Of a stretch of DNA of 64,000 nucleotides, positions 36,900 through 50,499 are shown piece after piece. A model generated the notes under the pieces. That model did no database searches. It had not been told where the DNA came from and was given only the letters and a program-made list of their open reading frames with translations. Both the position numbers and the translations under genes were made by a program. The number at the start of each line of letters is the position of its first letter. Position 1 is the first letter of the stretch. The stretch is from Torreya grandis (lineage: Eukaryota; Streptophyta; Pinopsida; Cupressales; Taxaceae), in contig JARHVA010003527.1 of the NCBI GenBank assembly GCA_037957365.1, forward strand, positions 1,408,501-1,472,500, read 5' to 3'.

Positions 36900-37939
36900 T
36901 GTAAAGGAATTACTATGATTTTTTAAAAATATGGACTTAGGGAATGTGTGCTTCTTTAGGAGATAATCCTTACCTCCAAAGATGTATCTCTTGAAACTTG
37001 AACCTATACTATGTTTTCAACTATAAGGTAATACTTGATGTTCTTTCTAGAATGTCCATTCTAGAAATAATGAAATTTTACTCATATATTCTACTTCTAT
37101 ATAAATACCTTCTTTTATTATCTATGGTAAACACTCATCACTTCCCCTCTCTCTATCTCTACTTGGCCTAGGTTCCTCACTCTATTTATCTTTTCTATAC
37201 CATTATCCATGTCATCTCCTATCATCTAAATCATCAATGCTACTACTAATTCTTCTATTTGTAGTTTCCTAAAGATCACTCTATCTATTCAATATCCTTT
37301 TTTATCACAAATCTCTTTCTAATTCGAGAGTCATTTTCTGATCCTTCTCCTCTAGATTCTCCATGCTAGACTCAGGTTTAAGCTCTATTTTTTCATATTT
37401 GATTAATTCTAACCTATCCCTCATCCAACCCCATATGATTGAAATTACTACTACATATTAGTAGGAGTGGACACCATGGCATTTTCTATAGCCAGTATTT
37501 TGATCAATATTAGGAGTCATTGCAAAAAATTTCATTTGATTACTCTAAAAAATAGATCGTTCATTGTATCATAGGAAAAATATTCTTGCTCTGAAAACTT
37601 AGTGATATATCCATTAATAGTAGCATCTATCTAATTATCAATCACATGAGTCCAATTTGTCTGTAGATTCTACAACCATTCTATCTTCTCCTCCATCCAC
37701 ACAATGGTGTCACTTGTTTGTGGTTAAAATAATGATATTCAATTCAATCCAACCAATTATCTAGTAGGATAAAAAATTTACACTAGAAGATCTCATAAAT
37801 TTCACCATAGAGGTGTTCTTGTATAATCTCCCTTGAAGTACACCCAATTATTCAACCTTATTTCTCTATGAATTTCATAATTTTTTGGTCTACCCATCTC
37901 TCCACCTCTTTTTGGGTCAACAACCATCACAACATATTC
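36900..37939 (-). pseudogene. Element E gag leader or ORF1
   Basis: A frame starting MNMLWWLLTQKEVERWVDQK begins at about 37939, just after the primer site, and continues as KIMKFIEK with early stops. Downstream to about 37450 are ICSSNF-like fragments and a lysine- and arginine-rich part near 37300-37400. It may be the N-terminal part of gag or a separate leader ORF as in Ogre elements. I cannot tell which. Confidence 0.45.
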
Positions 37940-37941
37940 AT

Positions 37942-37954
37942 GCTCACAACACCA
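37942..37954 (-). other. Element E primer-binding site (probable)
   Basis: Minus-strand TGGTGTTGTGAGC begins one base after the LTR end. The position and TGG start fit a primer site. It loosely resembles the initiator tRNA-Met site TGGTATCAGAGC. The tRNA is uncertain. Confidence 0.5.
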
Positions 37955-37955
37955 T

Positions 37956-38606
37956 TTTTACTAGAGGTTCTTGGGTTTCATTACAACATACTAATTACAT
38001 GTATATGTTGCATGAAGTGACATAGAGATATTACAGAATGATTTAATCAAGACTTTGAATCCATAAGAAAGGTTTATTATAGATAAATACACTAGTTTAA
38101 TAGTTCAATGTAAAATGTAAACTACTAACAGATATAGAGATTTATAAATGAAAACATCATAATGAAGTAAGATTTCACATGAACATAGGAAAATATATGA
38201 TTATAATAAAGAACAAAAATATTAGAATTCATATTAAAATATCTAATACTAGGGTTAACAACAAGGAAAACCTCATAGATTAATATTCATTTCTATCAAT
38301 ACTATATGCAAAAAAAATTTAGAATAACATTCATGATTATCTTACTCACATACATTCAAAAATAATCATAATCATCAACCCTTATATTACATTTGTTACA
38401 AAAACTTATAATTATTAGTTCCTATAATTGTAGCTTTGATATTTACCATTCTGAAGGTAGGCCTCCATATCACATTCGGTGGAATCATAACCAACATGGA
38501 GATTCCTGTAACAACTCATAACAACCCACAAATAGAATAAATATGGAATTACCATAGAATATTATCATACAACAAACATTTTTAAATTTACCATTTACCT
38601 CTAACA
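37956..38606 (-). mobile_element. Element E, 5' LTR (right copy)
   Basis: The 651-bp partner of 24944-25603. It ends CTAACA, which runs straight into a CACACA tract, so the limit is set by alignment with the left copy. Together the LTRs bound a 13.7-kb element. Confidence 0.85.
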
Positions 38607-39297
<691 letters not shown>

Positions 39298-39703
39298 TTA
39301 GAATTTTATAATATTATAATGCCTCTTATTTTCTACATGTGATGAATATGACAAAACTAGTTTTCATGAAGTCATGACCTTGAATAAAAGAAAAATTATT
39401 GTATATAACAATACCATGATTGATTAAGTAGGGAGAGTTGTAGTAAGGTAACTTCCAACTTAATTCTATTTATGAGTTATTATGAGATGTATATGTTATT
39501 TATATATCAATTAAGTTCTATCATTAGATATAAGAATGTTGTTAGAGGAATATGTTGAAAATGGGTATAGTGTACTTGGATTATTACTTTAGTATCATAA
39601 GCTTATCAGGATCTAAATATGAATTATTTGACAAACCTATACCTATCTCTTTTGTGGCCAAGTGAAAGATAAGATTTAATGTTATGATTGCTTGATTGGA
39701 AAC

Positions 39704-40450
39704 TATTTATCCTTAAAATAAAATGTGTTATTTTTGGTTTATACCATAGGGTTAAGAATATAAAAATAAAATGGACTAAGGGTGATAATCAAATATATTG
39801 TAGGCCAATTAAATGATAAACTCATAAATAAGCATACACTAAATTTATTATGTTGAGATAGTCTAAATATGGCAAGTACAACTATTGTAGATATAAAAAT
39901 GACAAACAAGAGAAGTAATTATCTTGTTCTAATGCTAATGTAATTCTAGATCTCAAACAATCTAAAAGAAAGTAGGAAGGAAATTTTGGAATAGGTTTCA
40001 GATTCTAGATTTAGTGCCTCTAGTTTCATCAACTTTGGACAATTAAGCCAATGCTACTATTTGAGTCTGATGATAGTGTCTTGTACAAAATATCTGGTGA
40101 AATAGGATGTGACCACCTAGATGCTTCTATGTTTTTCTTCACTTTTAATCTAGTACATTTAAATATAGGTCATGGAAAATCACTCCTTATGAAATGGCAA
40201 AACCTTATCTTTTCATCTTCAATGTGACCTTGGGGGAAAATGGGTTAGTGGGTACATGGTTTAAAGCTAACCACAATCATGCCATTGTTAAAAGGAGTTA
40301 CTTACATATAGAATACACCAAAAGAGGGTCTTCAATTCATGTATTTATACCCTATGTGTTGGCTTGTGTGTGAATCATGTAATGTGTGTAAAATAAGTAT
40401 AATAGTGACGTAGCTTGTAACTTGGAAAATTGGGCTCTTGGGATGTTACT
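39704..40450 (-). mobile_element. Element F, 3' LTR (left copy, right limit open)
   Basis: It aligns with 45799-46425 and then with 63878-64000, the two pieces of the right LTR. Landmarks are ATAGGGTTAAGAATAT, AAATTTATTATGTTGAGATAG, GAGTCTGATGATAGTGTC and TGTTGGCTTGTGTGTGAATC. The match reaches the window end, so the LTR continues past 40450 by an unknown amount. The bases before it are GAAAC. Confidence 0.8.
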
Positions 40451-41809
40451 TTAATACTATATAACTATATATGTGTTGTACCTATGACTAGTATGAAAAT
40501 AGGGAAGCTTTAATCAATTGAATGCTTGGTAGAGTGCTTTTTAATAAGTTCCTTGGTCTCTTTGGTATTTTCTAGGTGAGGACTAAATGAGGGTTGATCT
40601 TGTATTTATATCAATCCCTATCAAGAGATATCTCACATTAAATCACTTATGCTGACCATTAAAATATGTTTCATTTGAAAATTGGATGAATTTAGGGTAG
40701 TATACACTTGTGTCAGGATAGGAAATTAACATTGATGCTATTATTTATCCCAGATGTTAGTGTTTAGGGAGAAATAAAATAGGTACATGCTTAGAACTTA
40801 TAGAGGTGTAATATAGGTACATTTTAAGCATTCTAGGCAAGATAAAAATTCATGTGTCATCAATATAAGATTAATTGGAATAAGATATAGGCCAAGGGGC
40901 ATATGATAGATAATATGTGAGTCTTGTAAAATCAAGGAGAGTGTATAACTAAGAGTAACAACCAAGGTCTGAGTTTTACAATTGTATAATACTAAGGTGT
41001 TACATAATCACAAAATATCATCTACATTTCTTCCCTTAATCTAATCATGAATTTACTAGTTTAAAGGAAAGGAATAAGTACCTAGGTGTGTATGCACACC
41101 TTACCTTTGATTGAGTTGAATTTTAATTCTTTGCTAGTGACTGACCTGCAACCAAGAGCATGTTATAGTGTAAAATTAGTGCATATAATCTAGGTTAAGA
41201 GTACTTCAAATGGATTGAAATGAAATATAAAGGTTTATAAGTATGCCTTTGTGTTGATATAACTACTTTTATCATTAGAAATTTATTTTACAAAATATGT
41301 ATCATTTAAGGATATAAAACTAAGATTTGGATATATATAAATAAATATTTAAAATGAATATATCTAAGGAGATAGAGAGAGATATTATAAGGCACTTGCC
41401 CCAAAATTTGGTGTAAAAGTGAGTTTTAACTTAGAATTGTATATTTTCTCAACTATGTAACCCAATGATAGTTACAACTTGGTGAGGTTAAATGATCGAG
41501 TCGAATCTGAAAAACTATAAAATAGAGTGATTTGATCACCTCAACCATACCAAAATATGAATCAGCTATTATAGTATATTGGTTCAATATGGTTTGTAAA
41601 ATTCCTTAGGGTATCAATACATGTAATGTTTTTTTAATATAAAACTAATTTGTATTTTTCATTATTAGGCACATGTTGTATAACTATGCACCTTAAATAT
41701 GTGGTGTGTTGAAACTATGTATAATAATGGTGCCAATATATAGAATTCTTCCACAACTATGAATCTAAAACATATAGCTATGTGCTTTGGCCATTTTGGA
41801 TAACTATGT

Positions 41810-42310
41810 AAGTGTGGAAGACATGATTCCAAATCATACCCCCACTATATACGAAGAAATATAAAAAATGTTATAAGTCCCAATGTGGAGGACATGTTTC
41901 GAAAACATTCCCCTAATGTAAACTAGAGATTCTAAGTACTGAATAGGTGTATATAACATCCTTCCAAATCATGTCCCCACTAAATTTGTGAACTAGTATA
42001 AGTACCATATACTAAATAAATGTGGATAACATGCTTCCCAAGCATCCCCTAATGAATTTGAAAATTGTGAAAGTATGGAGCCATATCCATATGGCATGCC
42101 CCCACTAAATCTACAAACTTATACAATTACCAAATTTTAAATTAGTGTAGAGAACATACTTCCAAATCATGCCCCCACTAAATCTACAAATTGATATAAG
42201 TACCAAATACTGAATGAGTGTGGACAACATACTTCCAAATCATGCCCCCACTAGATCTGAAAATTATGCCAAGTATGGAGAACATACTTCTCAAACATGC
42301 CCCCACTGAT
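41810..42310 (+). repeat. Degenerate minisatellite, about 50-75-bp units
   Basis: Eight imperfect units share the core GTGTGGAxAACATACTTCCA followed by AATCATGCCCCCACTA and a variable AT-rich tail. They begin near 41812, 41885, 41947, 42022, 42074, 42144, 42220 and 42274. Position between coding sequence and 3' LTR is where Tat/Ogre elements often carry tandem repeats. Confidence 0.8.
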
Positions 42311-44599
42311 ATTCCCCCTTTATAAGGTGATGTAAAATTAGGAATTGGGAGTTACCTCCCCTCAAAAGGGTGAGACAAATGTAAAATCTGTGAATGTAAC
42401 CATGTGGCATATAAAAGGAACATGGCTAGGTAAATATATCATTGAAGTGCATAGAACCAATGTGATCACATATAGGCCTAAAATACATCATAAAGATCAT
42501 GGAAGCATCCATATAATAAAAATACAAGCTTAAAAATAAAACAAACACACATAAAAGATATCCCAAAAGTAGGTCAATAAGAAATGGTCCAAAGAGACCA
42601 CAAACAAGAGTGTGTTTAAATTCCACATAATTGAATGGATATGACTTAGTCAATTTTACATGAAAGCAAGAATGACATAATTAAATGTCCATACAACAAA
42701 TAATGACATTATGAAAATGTTAAAGAAATCATACATAGGCATGTAGGCTACAATAAAATGGGCATATTCAAATGCTAAAACAAGGAATAACAAATACTCA
42801 TGGATGTACATAAAGCAAAGCATAAGTAACTTGCATAAACATGCCATATTATCCCATAGATAAAATGTGTTAGGAAAAGTATGCAAAGTTTATGGCATAT
42901 GAAGAACCCTATGTAGTATATAAACATGGATAATAGGAATATGTAAGTGCATATGTTAACTCAAACATTATAATATAGAGTGATAATCAAATAATATACC
43001 CTATGTGTATCAATATCGAAGAACTGGATGCCCCCAATGTCCATATGACATGAGTAGATGGGAATCTCAACATCTGAAATAGGAGTGTATTATGTATCTA
43101 TGTATGCATGTATCACACCTAATGTATAAATGTGACACATATGTGTATGTAGGAGAAACCAAGTATGTCATCTATAAATATGGAAGTAACACATGGATGC
43201 TAAGGAGCTAATAAAATATGTAAGTGCCAAAATTATTTTTGGAGTTTTAGATGTTTTTGATTTTTTGGTATTTTTGGAATTTTTAGAGTACTTTTAATCA
43301 AGTAGGTCCTCATCCTCAAAAGGTATTAGGTCACTAAAAAATTATTTCATGCTTTGTTTATATCAATGTAGTGCCAATACCTCAGTTTTTGAGTGTAATG
43401 GTTTACCTATTATTGATGGTATAGCCATCATGCCCATCATGTTGGATGTAAATTAGCATACCCATATTATCAGTTATTTACACACATGTTTTCAGGATCT
43501 AGTTTAGAATTCCATTCAACTAGAAAATTTTGTCCAAATTTTAGCTTCAAATATGGTTCATGTTTAGTTATCCATATAATTGAAACTTATACATGTGAGC
43601 CAGAAGCAATGGGTAATCAAATGTATCCTCAAATTTTTTGATCTAATGGATATTATGTTACCTCATCGATATCATGTCACAATTATGCTATAAAAGTGGT
43701 ACCACAAATGGTATCCCACTATTTTTTATCAAATTAGATATTTTGAAAGTATACCCCCTAAATATAAGCAATAATAGTTAAATATTCATGCTTTTATCAC
43801 TTTGAGGGATGGTTCTCATCTGAAAGATAGGAAGGATTTGGCCTTTTACCTACTATGGATGCAATATGTATGGATCCTTCACTATTATATGGGTGGATAC
43901 TATTTTTTAATGTCACACATTGACTAGTAGTATGGATAATAATTTGATGATAATTATAATATGGTACTCATTTTGTGGGAATAAGTCTATTACTATATTT
44001 ATGTTAAGTAGAAGGTAAAGAAATCATATTATGTTCAATTAATAAAGATAAGATTGTATCAATAGTGTCTTATTGTGGCATTATTTGTAAATTTAGTTGT
44101 GAAGGTTTTTGAGAAGTCTCCACATTGTTTACAAGTTGTACTTGCATTTGGCCCTTATAAGGTTGAATAAATGCTTTTAACCAAGAGGTATATATGGAAT
44201 AATAGGAATTTACATGCTCATCAACTATTTTTATTTTACCATTATTTACATTCAATGTTTTATTTTATGCAAGTGGGTTTACCCTATATGTTCTAAGATC
44301 CATAGGTTCAAATAAATTATCTGATAAGTGATCGACTGGATAAATTTTTAATTTCACATTTTCTCATCATTTATATCATAGGTTGTAATATCATCATTGT
44401 CATAATAATATGAACATGGAAATCATTTTTTTTAGTATTAACCAATAAAGGAAGTTCAAATTGTGGTGATTCTTGTGTGTTGATTGGTTGTTTTAGTAAT
44501 GGGTCCTTTTCTTCATCCATATTTGTGTGGACCTTAGATCTTAATGCCTTATTTTTAATTAGAGATATTTTACTTATCTCCCATATGTTATATGTATGT

Positions 44600-45345
44600 A
44601 TTTATTTAATAGGAATGAATTTTTTAGGTGATATTACTATAAGGATGCCTTTAGTTTCAAAATTTATCATTTTACAAACTTTGAAAATACCATCATCGGT
44701 GGGCATGGACAATAAGGTCCCCTCATGTATGAATTTGACACATTGATGAAGTGTAGAGGGGATAGATTTCATTAAATGTATCCAAAGTATAACCAAAATT
44801 AAATTATAATGTAAATATTGATACATGACTTAAAATATAGTTGAAATTATTTTGGGTCCTAAGGTCATATCCAATTTAATTTATCCAATTGGCTGGCTAT
44901 GTATATTTTAAAACCCTTTTATATGAATAAAAATGCTTTGGATAACAGTTGTTTGATATACATGGTTTTTTATAATCATATGCTATAAATGTTTAGGCCT
45001 GATCCATTATCAATGAACATTCTTTTGATACCTTTATTTTTTGTTTTTTCACATGTATGAACAAATGCAAATTTTGGTCAACAACATTTTTGGATGGTAA
45101 ATGTATTAGATCAAAGGTGATGATCTAGTCATTATTATTAAGATCTTACATAATATATATGAAATAAGTAGAGTCAATATTACTTTGTAATTGTGTTTCA
45201 TGCAATGCTTCATATAAGATATCATCATACACGTTATATTTATTTATAAGCATAAGGATTGAATTCTTAGCACATGTATTGTTCAATTGGTCAATAATGA
45301 CATATCCATTGGATGTTATTAAAATCCTAGGTTTAGGTGACACTT
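44600..45345 (-). pseudogene. Element F gag-protease junction and aspartic protease
   Basis: From 45343 down, VIIDQLNNTCAKNSILMLIN and LYEALHETQLQS match the QLxKTPAxISILxLL ... ALLxVL segment that precedes protease in Tat/Ogre elements. Next is TFDLIHLP, then FIDNGSGLNIYSI with an intact D-N-G-S active site at about 45000-45011. After stops come QPIGxIKLDMTLGP and LVILWIHLMKSIPSTLHQCV, the equivalent of LLGRPWIHxxGAIPSSLHQ. The downstream tail at 44070-44255 is a 61-codon frame without a known motif. Several stops show it is inactive. This is the evidence that F belongs to the Tat group. Confidence 0.78.
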
Positions 45346-45778
45346 ATTGTCTATTAACAAGTGATGAGATGGTTTGGGACACCTTACCTCTTCAATTATT
45401 AATAATATGTACCACGTAGTCCAATATAAGTCATGGGTTAATAATGGGTGCAGATGGTTTATGTCATTCAAATAAGATATAGGTAGGACAAAAGGTTGAG
45501 AACATGATTTTTAGTGCATAGATATGATCTTTATAACATTTCAAAATGAATTTTGAAGAGATATTAATTATTGTGTTTTATTTAAAACATTCTCAATATT
45601 GGTATGTGTTTGATTATAATATTTGACAAGGCAAGTAATGTATCAAAATATAAAAAATATGCGATATTATAATCCAAAATGGATAATGGATCCATCTTTG
45701 TTTCACATATTATATGAAAATTAGGGGATATCAAAATAGAAAAATTATAAAACCCTAAGTGACATAGGGTTTGATATT

Positions 45779-45796
45779 CAAAGATCAAGTTCACCA
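45779..45796 (-). other. Element F primer-binding site (probable)
   Basis: Two bases after the LTR end at 45799, the minus strand reads TGGTGAACTTGATCTTTG. The TGG start and position fit a primer site. The tRNA was not identified. Confidence 0.45.
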
Positions 45797-45798
45797 AA

Positions 45799-46425
45799 TG
45801 TTTAAGCCTAAAATGAAATATGTGTTGTTTTCATTTTATACATAGGGTTAAGAATATATAAATGAAATGGCACAAGGGTGATAATAAAATATATGGTAGG
45901 CCAATTAAATGCTAAACTCAGATATAAGCATACACTAAATTTATTATGTTGAGATAGCCTACGCATGGAAAGTACAACTAGGCTAGATATAAAAATGAAA
46001 ATGAAAAGAAGTACTTAACTGGATCTAATGTTAATGTAGTTATATATATAGAATAGGATAAAATTAGATGGGAAGATATTTTTAGAATATTTTTTAGATT
46101 CTATATCTGGTGTTTTTGGTTATTTGGACAATTATCTTAGCCCTGAATAGTTACATCAACGCTACTGTCTGAGTCTGACGATAGTGTCCTATATGGAATA
46201 TATAGTCAAATAGGATATGAACACCTAGATGCTTCTAGGTTTATCTTTGCATTAATTTTGGTGCATTAAAATCTAGGTCATGGATATTTTATCCTTTTTA
46301 AATGGCAAAATTGTATCTTTTTATCTTTAATGTCACCTTGGGTAAAAATGGGTTACTAGGCACATGATGTCGATCTGACCCTAATAACACCTATTGTTGA
46401 AGGATTATATCTACATATATAATAA
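45799..46425 (-). mobile_element. Element F, 5' LTR (right copy), first piece
   Basis: Partner of 39704-40316. It is interrupted at 46425 by element H and resumes at 63878. At the corresponding place the uninterrupted left copy has AATAC (40312-40316), while this copy has AATAA on both sides of H. Confidence 0.82.
46421..46425. repeat. Target-site duplication of H, left copy (AATAA)
   Basis: AATAA precedes H and recurs at 63873-63877 on the other side. The empty site in the other LTR of F reads AATAC. One terminal base could belong to either LTR or target. Confidence 0.7.
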
Positions 46426-49400
46426 TATAGAAGAGGTTTTTGGAATAAATATTATTTATATTGGGAGTAAACTATTCTTCAAAAAATATTTCTATCAATT
46501 TCACTTAAGCAATCATATACCATTCAAACAAGCCTATAGATCTAGCATGCATAAACACCTATCCACATAAGCATGAAACATAATAAAACATCACATATAT
46601 GGGAAACCCTCAAAGGGAATAAAATAAAATAATATATAATAATGTAATATATCAATATAATACAAATACAAAATTTAATTAAGCACCCACTTCACATGGA
46701 ACACCAACTCCAACTAGCTAAGCACTAACTTAGCTAGGATTTAATACAAACCAAATTTCAAGGAGACACCAAACCATTAGATGAATCATCACCAACTCAT
46801 AAAAATGATTTATTTTATCACCTTAATGACACATTTTTTATTAACCAACTGATGATGACCACCTCTTCATCTCCACACACTCTTAGCCTTCTCAAACTGC
46901 CTTCTAGGTCTCTTCGCTTAATTAGGACTCTTTAAGACTGATTAGGTCATATGAACTTGATCATAATACATATAATTTTTTTTATATATTAATAAATAAT
47001 CCTATGAAATATTATTTTTGTCTATAATACCTATTTATACTCAATAAAGTTCTATATTGTTTGCTTACACTTCACACAAACAAACATGCCTAAAACTACC
47101 TTGTATATATACAAGCCTCTTGCTCATATAATTCATAGTCAGCCATATAAACTTTCACATATGGATTATAATTAAATTATTTATCATAAGACGTTTCATT
47201 CATTAAAAAATAATTAAAATAGGTCAGTCATAACATATAGGACCAAAACATCTCTTAGGCCTTAAGGAGACCTATTTCATTTAGGCCTTTATTAGCACAC
47301 GTACCCTTTAAAATCCTTGGAACACTTTAAAAATACTCATATAGTAGTAAAATATCATATGTAACTAAAATATACCCCTTATAATATCATATTAGGTACA
47401 TGAAATATTTTATATCCAATCACCACTTGAAGCATGCCATTAGTACAGTTCATAATTAGGCTTGTGTATACCCAAAAAGTCTATCTTGAACTACTAAAGA
47501 TGAAACACAATTTAGATTTAAAAAATGTAAATAAATAAAATATATATAATATATATGACCTTATGAAAATAATAATATGATTTATACTTCACATCTTAGG
47601 ATAAAAATTCTTAAACCTTTCTCTGCAAATGGCTCACTTAGAACTGCCAGAACACTCCAAAATCCAATCATGAACAACTTGATCTTCAACACTTGAAAGA
47701 ACACATATCATTAAAAATAACACCTTAAAAATATTATTTTATATATTTATATCATTATAAATTATAAATTTAATAAGTTAAAATATCAAATATTGGTTTT
47801 GCAAATAAAGCTTTTGTCTTCAGTACACATAATCAAACATGGACCAGTCAACCCATTTTGGCTTCAACATTTCAATAAATTTCACAAAATATAATTTTTT
47901 TTAAAAATAATGGATAGGAATTAAAATTCAATAATATCAACACCATGTACATTATATTATTATACTTATGGAATATAGCCTCAAAATCATCATTGTAACT
48001 TGCTTACCTATAACTACTAGTTTGCCTTAAAACACAATCATGGTGACAATGACCTTCAACCACTTATATGACTATTTATAGAGAATCTTGATGAATTTTG
48101 ATGATATTATGACATAATTATACAATTATAAAATATAAATATAACATGTTCAAATTTTAATATTGGTCTTGCAGACCAATCTCATGACCTCACTGTACAT
48201 AGACCTCATTGAGCTAGATAAGTCAACTTGTGATCAACTTTTTTCTATATAAAATGATATAAAAACTTATATTAAAAATTAATATGTATTAAAATTATTT
48301 AAAAATGTCTCCATGAACTTTTATTCATACATATTTCATGATAACACATCCCTAATCATCTTTTCACTTTTGCTTGGGTTTCTCACTATTTGCACCATTA
48401 GGACTGTTAGTAACAGGTTGTCTTAGATGACTAGTTTATCACACATAAGGGATAAAACCTACCTATGAAACATAATTGGCATAAAATATAATTATAAAAA
48501 TTATCTAAATAATTATTTCAATACTTTTACTTGGTCAACTTGGACTACTACAACAAATCTTTGAGAAACTAGGCCTTTCCTACAGAGTCCACTCACTCAC
48601 CTGAAGACTCAATCAGACCTAGAGATGATTGGGAGTGTTTAATATAATATCTAATAATTTTAAAAAAAAACATTTTAATTACTTTGTAACAAATTATTCA
48701 ACATCAGGTCACTATTAGGTTCTTTGAGGGCTTAAACCATCTTCCACTGTTAGCAATCATTCATAAATTTTAGCCCCTCATTCTAGATAATAATGCCTAT
48801 AACTCTAAGATATTATCCTTTCCCATATACCATGAATATATTGGGTTACCATTTAGAGGTTACATATTCCATTAAATACCTGAAAGTCTTTCTTAGGTTG
48901 GGAACCCTTCATTATGTGTACATGATAGACCTCAAAACCAATTTTCATGTATTTTATTAGAAAACATACATTGATAATTTTTTAACATATTAAAACATCA
49001 TATAATACCTATTTACATTCTCAAATAATCATAATTTCCTTGGAAACTAATCCTAATACCCCTTTAGGTCATACTCTCTTTCTTTGCTTGCTTAGACCTT
49101 GACCTGTAAACCACCTTAGGCCTTGAAACTAACCTTCATGCCTATTTAAAATATCTCAACACATAATATAAATTCAATAAAACCTCTTACCATTCTCATC
49201 CACTAACATACATACTTCACATTCCTTGAAAATATAACATTATATCTCACAAGACTAGACATGGTCTAGAGTGGCCTAGGTGTAAACTAGGTCTATAGGT
49301 CCTACCCTTGTAGGCTCACCCTAATACTCACATGAGTGATATAATGATTCATATACATAATAAATAAATGTTATACAACCTTTCATTCCTATTTTCATTA

Positions 49401-50025
49401 ATTTCACCAAGCCATCATAACCCTTCATGCACAAGACTAGGCATCATATACACATACCTTCTCAAGTCACTTACTAGGGTCAAACACTTGATAATTGATA
49501 TTGAAACATTTTTTGATGATTATACATCTTAATCACATTAATTACATGATCCTAAAATAATTTCATACCTATGCACAATCCTCTTCATGTTCAGCATACA
49601 CATGCTTAGGATATTACCATGCTCTTTATAACTAGGCTTCTCAAGACCCCTTGTATTCAAGGACTAACACTCAAAACACGCTTACCTTGTACTCACTAGA
49701 CAACACTCTTGCACCACTATAACAATAAATTTATAATCAACATGCTCTCATTAACTCATGTAGAACTCTAATGCCTCATATCCATGCTTACTTGATCATC
49801 AATCCTCATTTTAACAACACTGACAATCATCACACTACCCTAAATCATGACATTGAACTTGATATCAAATAATAGAGGAATCACTAGGTTTCCTTAAAAT
49901 TCTCTCTCAACAAATAGACATTAGATTTCCTTCAAATTATCTTAAATACAACTCACCACACATCTTCACTAGATGTACCTTTACATCAATGACATCAACC
50001 TTAACATCAATGACAATATTTCTCA
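46426..50025 (-). mobile_element. Element H, 3' LTR (left copy)
   Basis: A 3.6-kb LTR aligned with 52471-55949 plus 63810-63872. Landmarks are GCATAAACACCTATCCACATAAGC, split here as GCATAAACACCTATCC and ACATAAGCATGAAACATAA, then TCAAACTGCCTTCTAGGTC, GCTTGCTTAGACCTTGACCT and CATCAATGACAATATTTCTC. On the minus strand it begins TGAGAAATATTGTCATTG. No protein is coded in it. Short frames such as 49973-50167 are chance. Confidence 0.85.
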
Positions 50026-50030
50026 AAAAA

Positions 50031-50040
50031 CTCCTCCTTT
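50031..50040 (-). other. Element H polypurine tract
   Basis: On the minus strand AAAGGAGGAG lies just before the 3' LTR start, preceded by CATCAATGAC. This is the usual 3' end of plant copia elements and primes second-strand synthesis. Confidence 0.6.
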
Positions 50041-50499
50041 GTCATTGATGCTAAAACATTATTTAAAATGGTCACTCTCATCTCCCCAAATCTATTCAAT
50101 ATTATTTCTTAAACTTTATCCCCCTTTGACATTACTGAAAATGGGTCATACATATTGTAACCTATAGAATCACACCTTATTGAAACATAGGTTGTGAATC
50201 ATTACATGAGCATACTCCCCCTTACTCCATGCATACCTCCATAAAATGATCTCTAAACACAAGACCACTCACCTTGTCCTTATCATGATTGATATGATAA
50301 AAATATCTGATCATACACTAGGACACCATATTTTTGTCATGAACTACACTTGGAGCTTATGAACAACCTGAATAATTTACCCTCAAACCAAACATCCATC
50401 ATGCTTCTACTAACCAAATAGTGTCTCCATGATTCCTAATGGATTTACCTCTTTCCATATTATACTAAAACAACACAAGTTTAGGATATTCCCAAATCT

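Larger units (their letters stand above)
40460..45798 (-). mobile_element. Element F, rest of LTR and internal region
   Basis: The minus-strand orientation comes from the coding remnants and the primer site beside 45799. The right end holds a gag-protease junction and protease (44600-45345). RT, RNase H and integrase were not recognised, so the element is deleted or non-autonomous. A degenerate 70-bp tandem array at 41810-42310 lies on the 3' side of the coding part. The stretch 42320-44000 shows only short broken frames. Confidence 0.65.
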
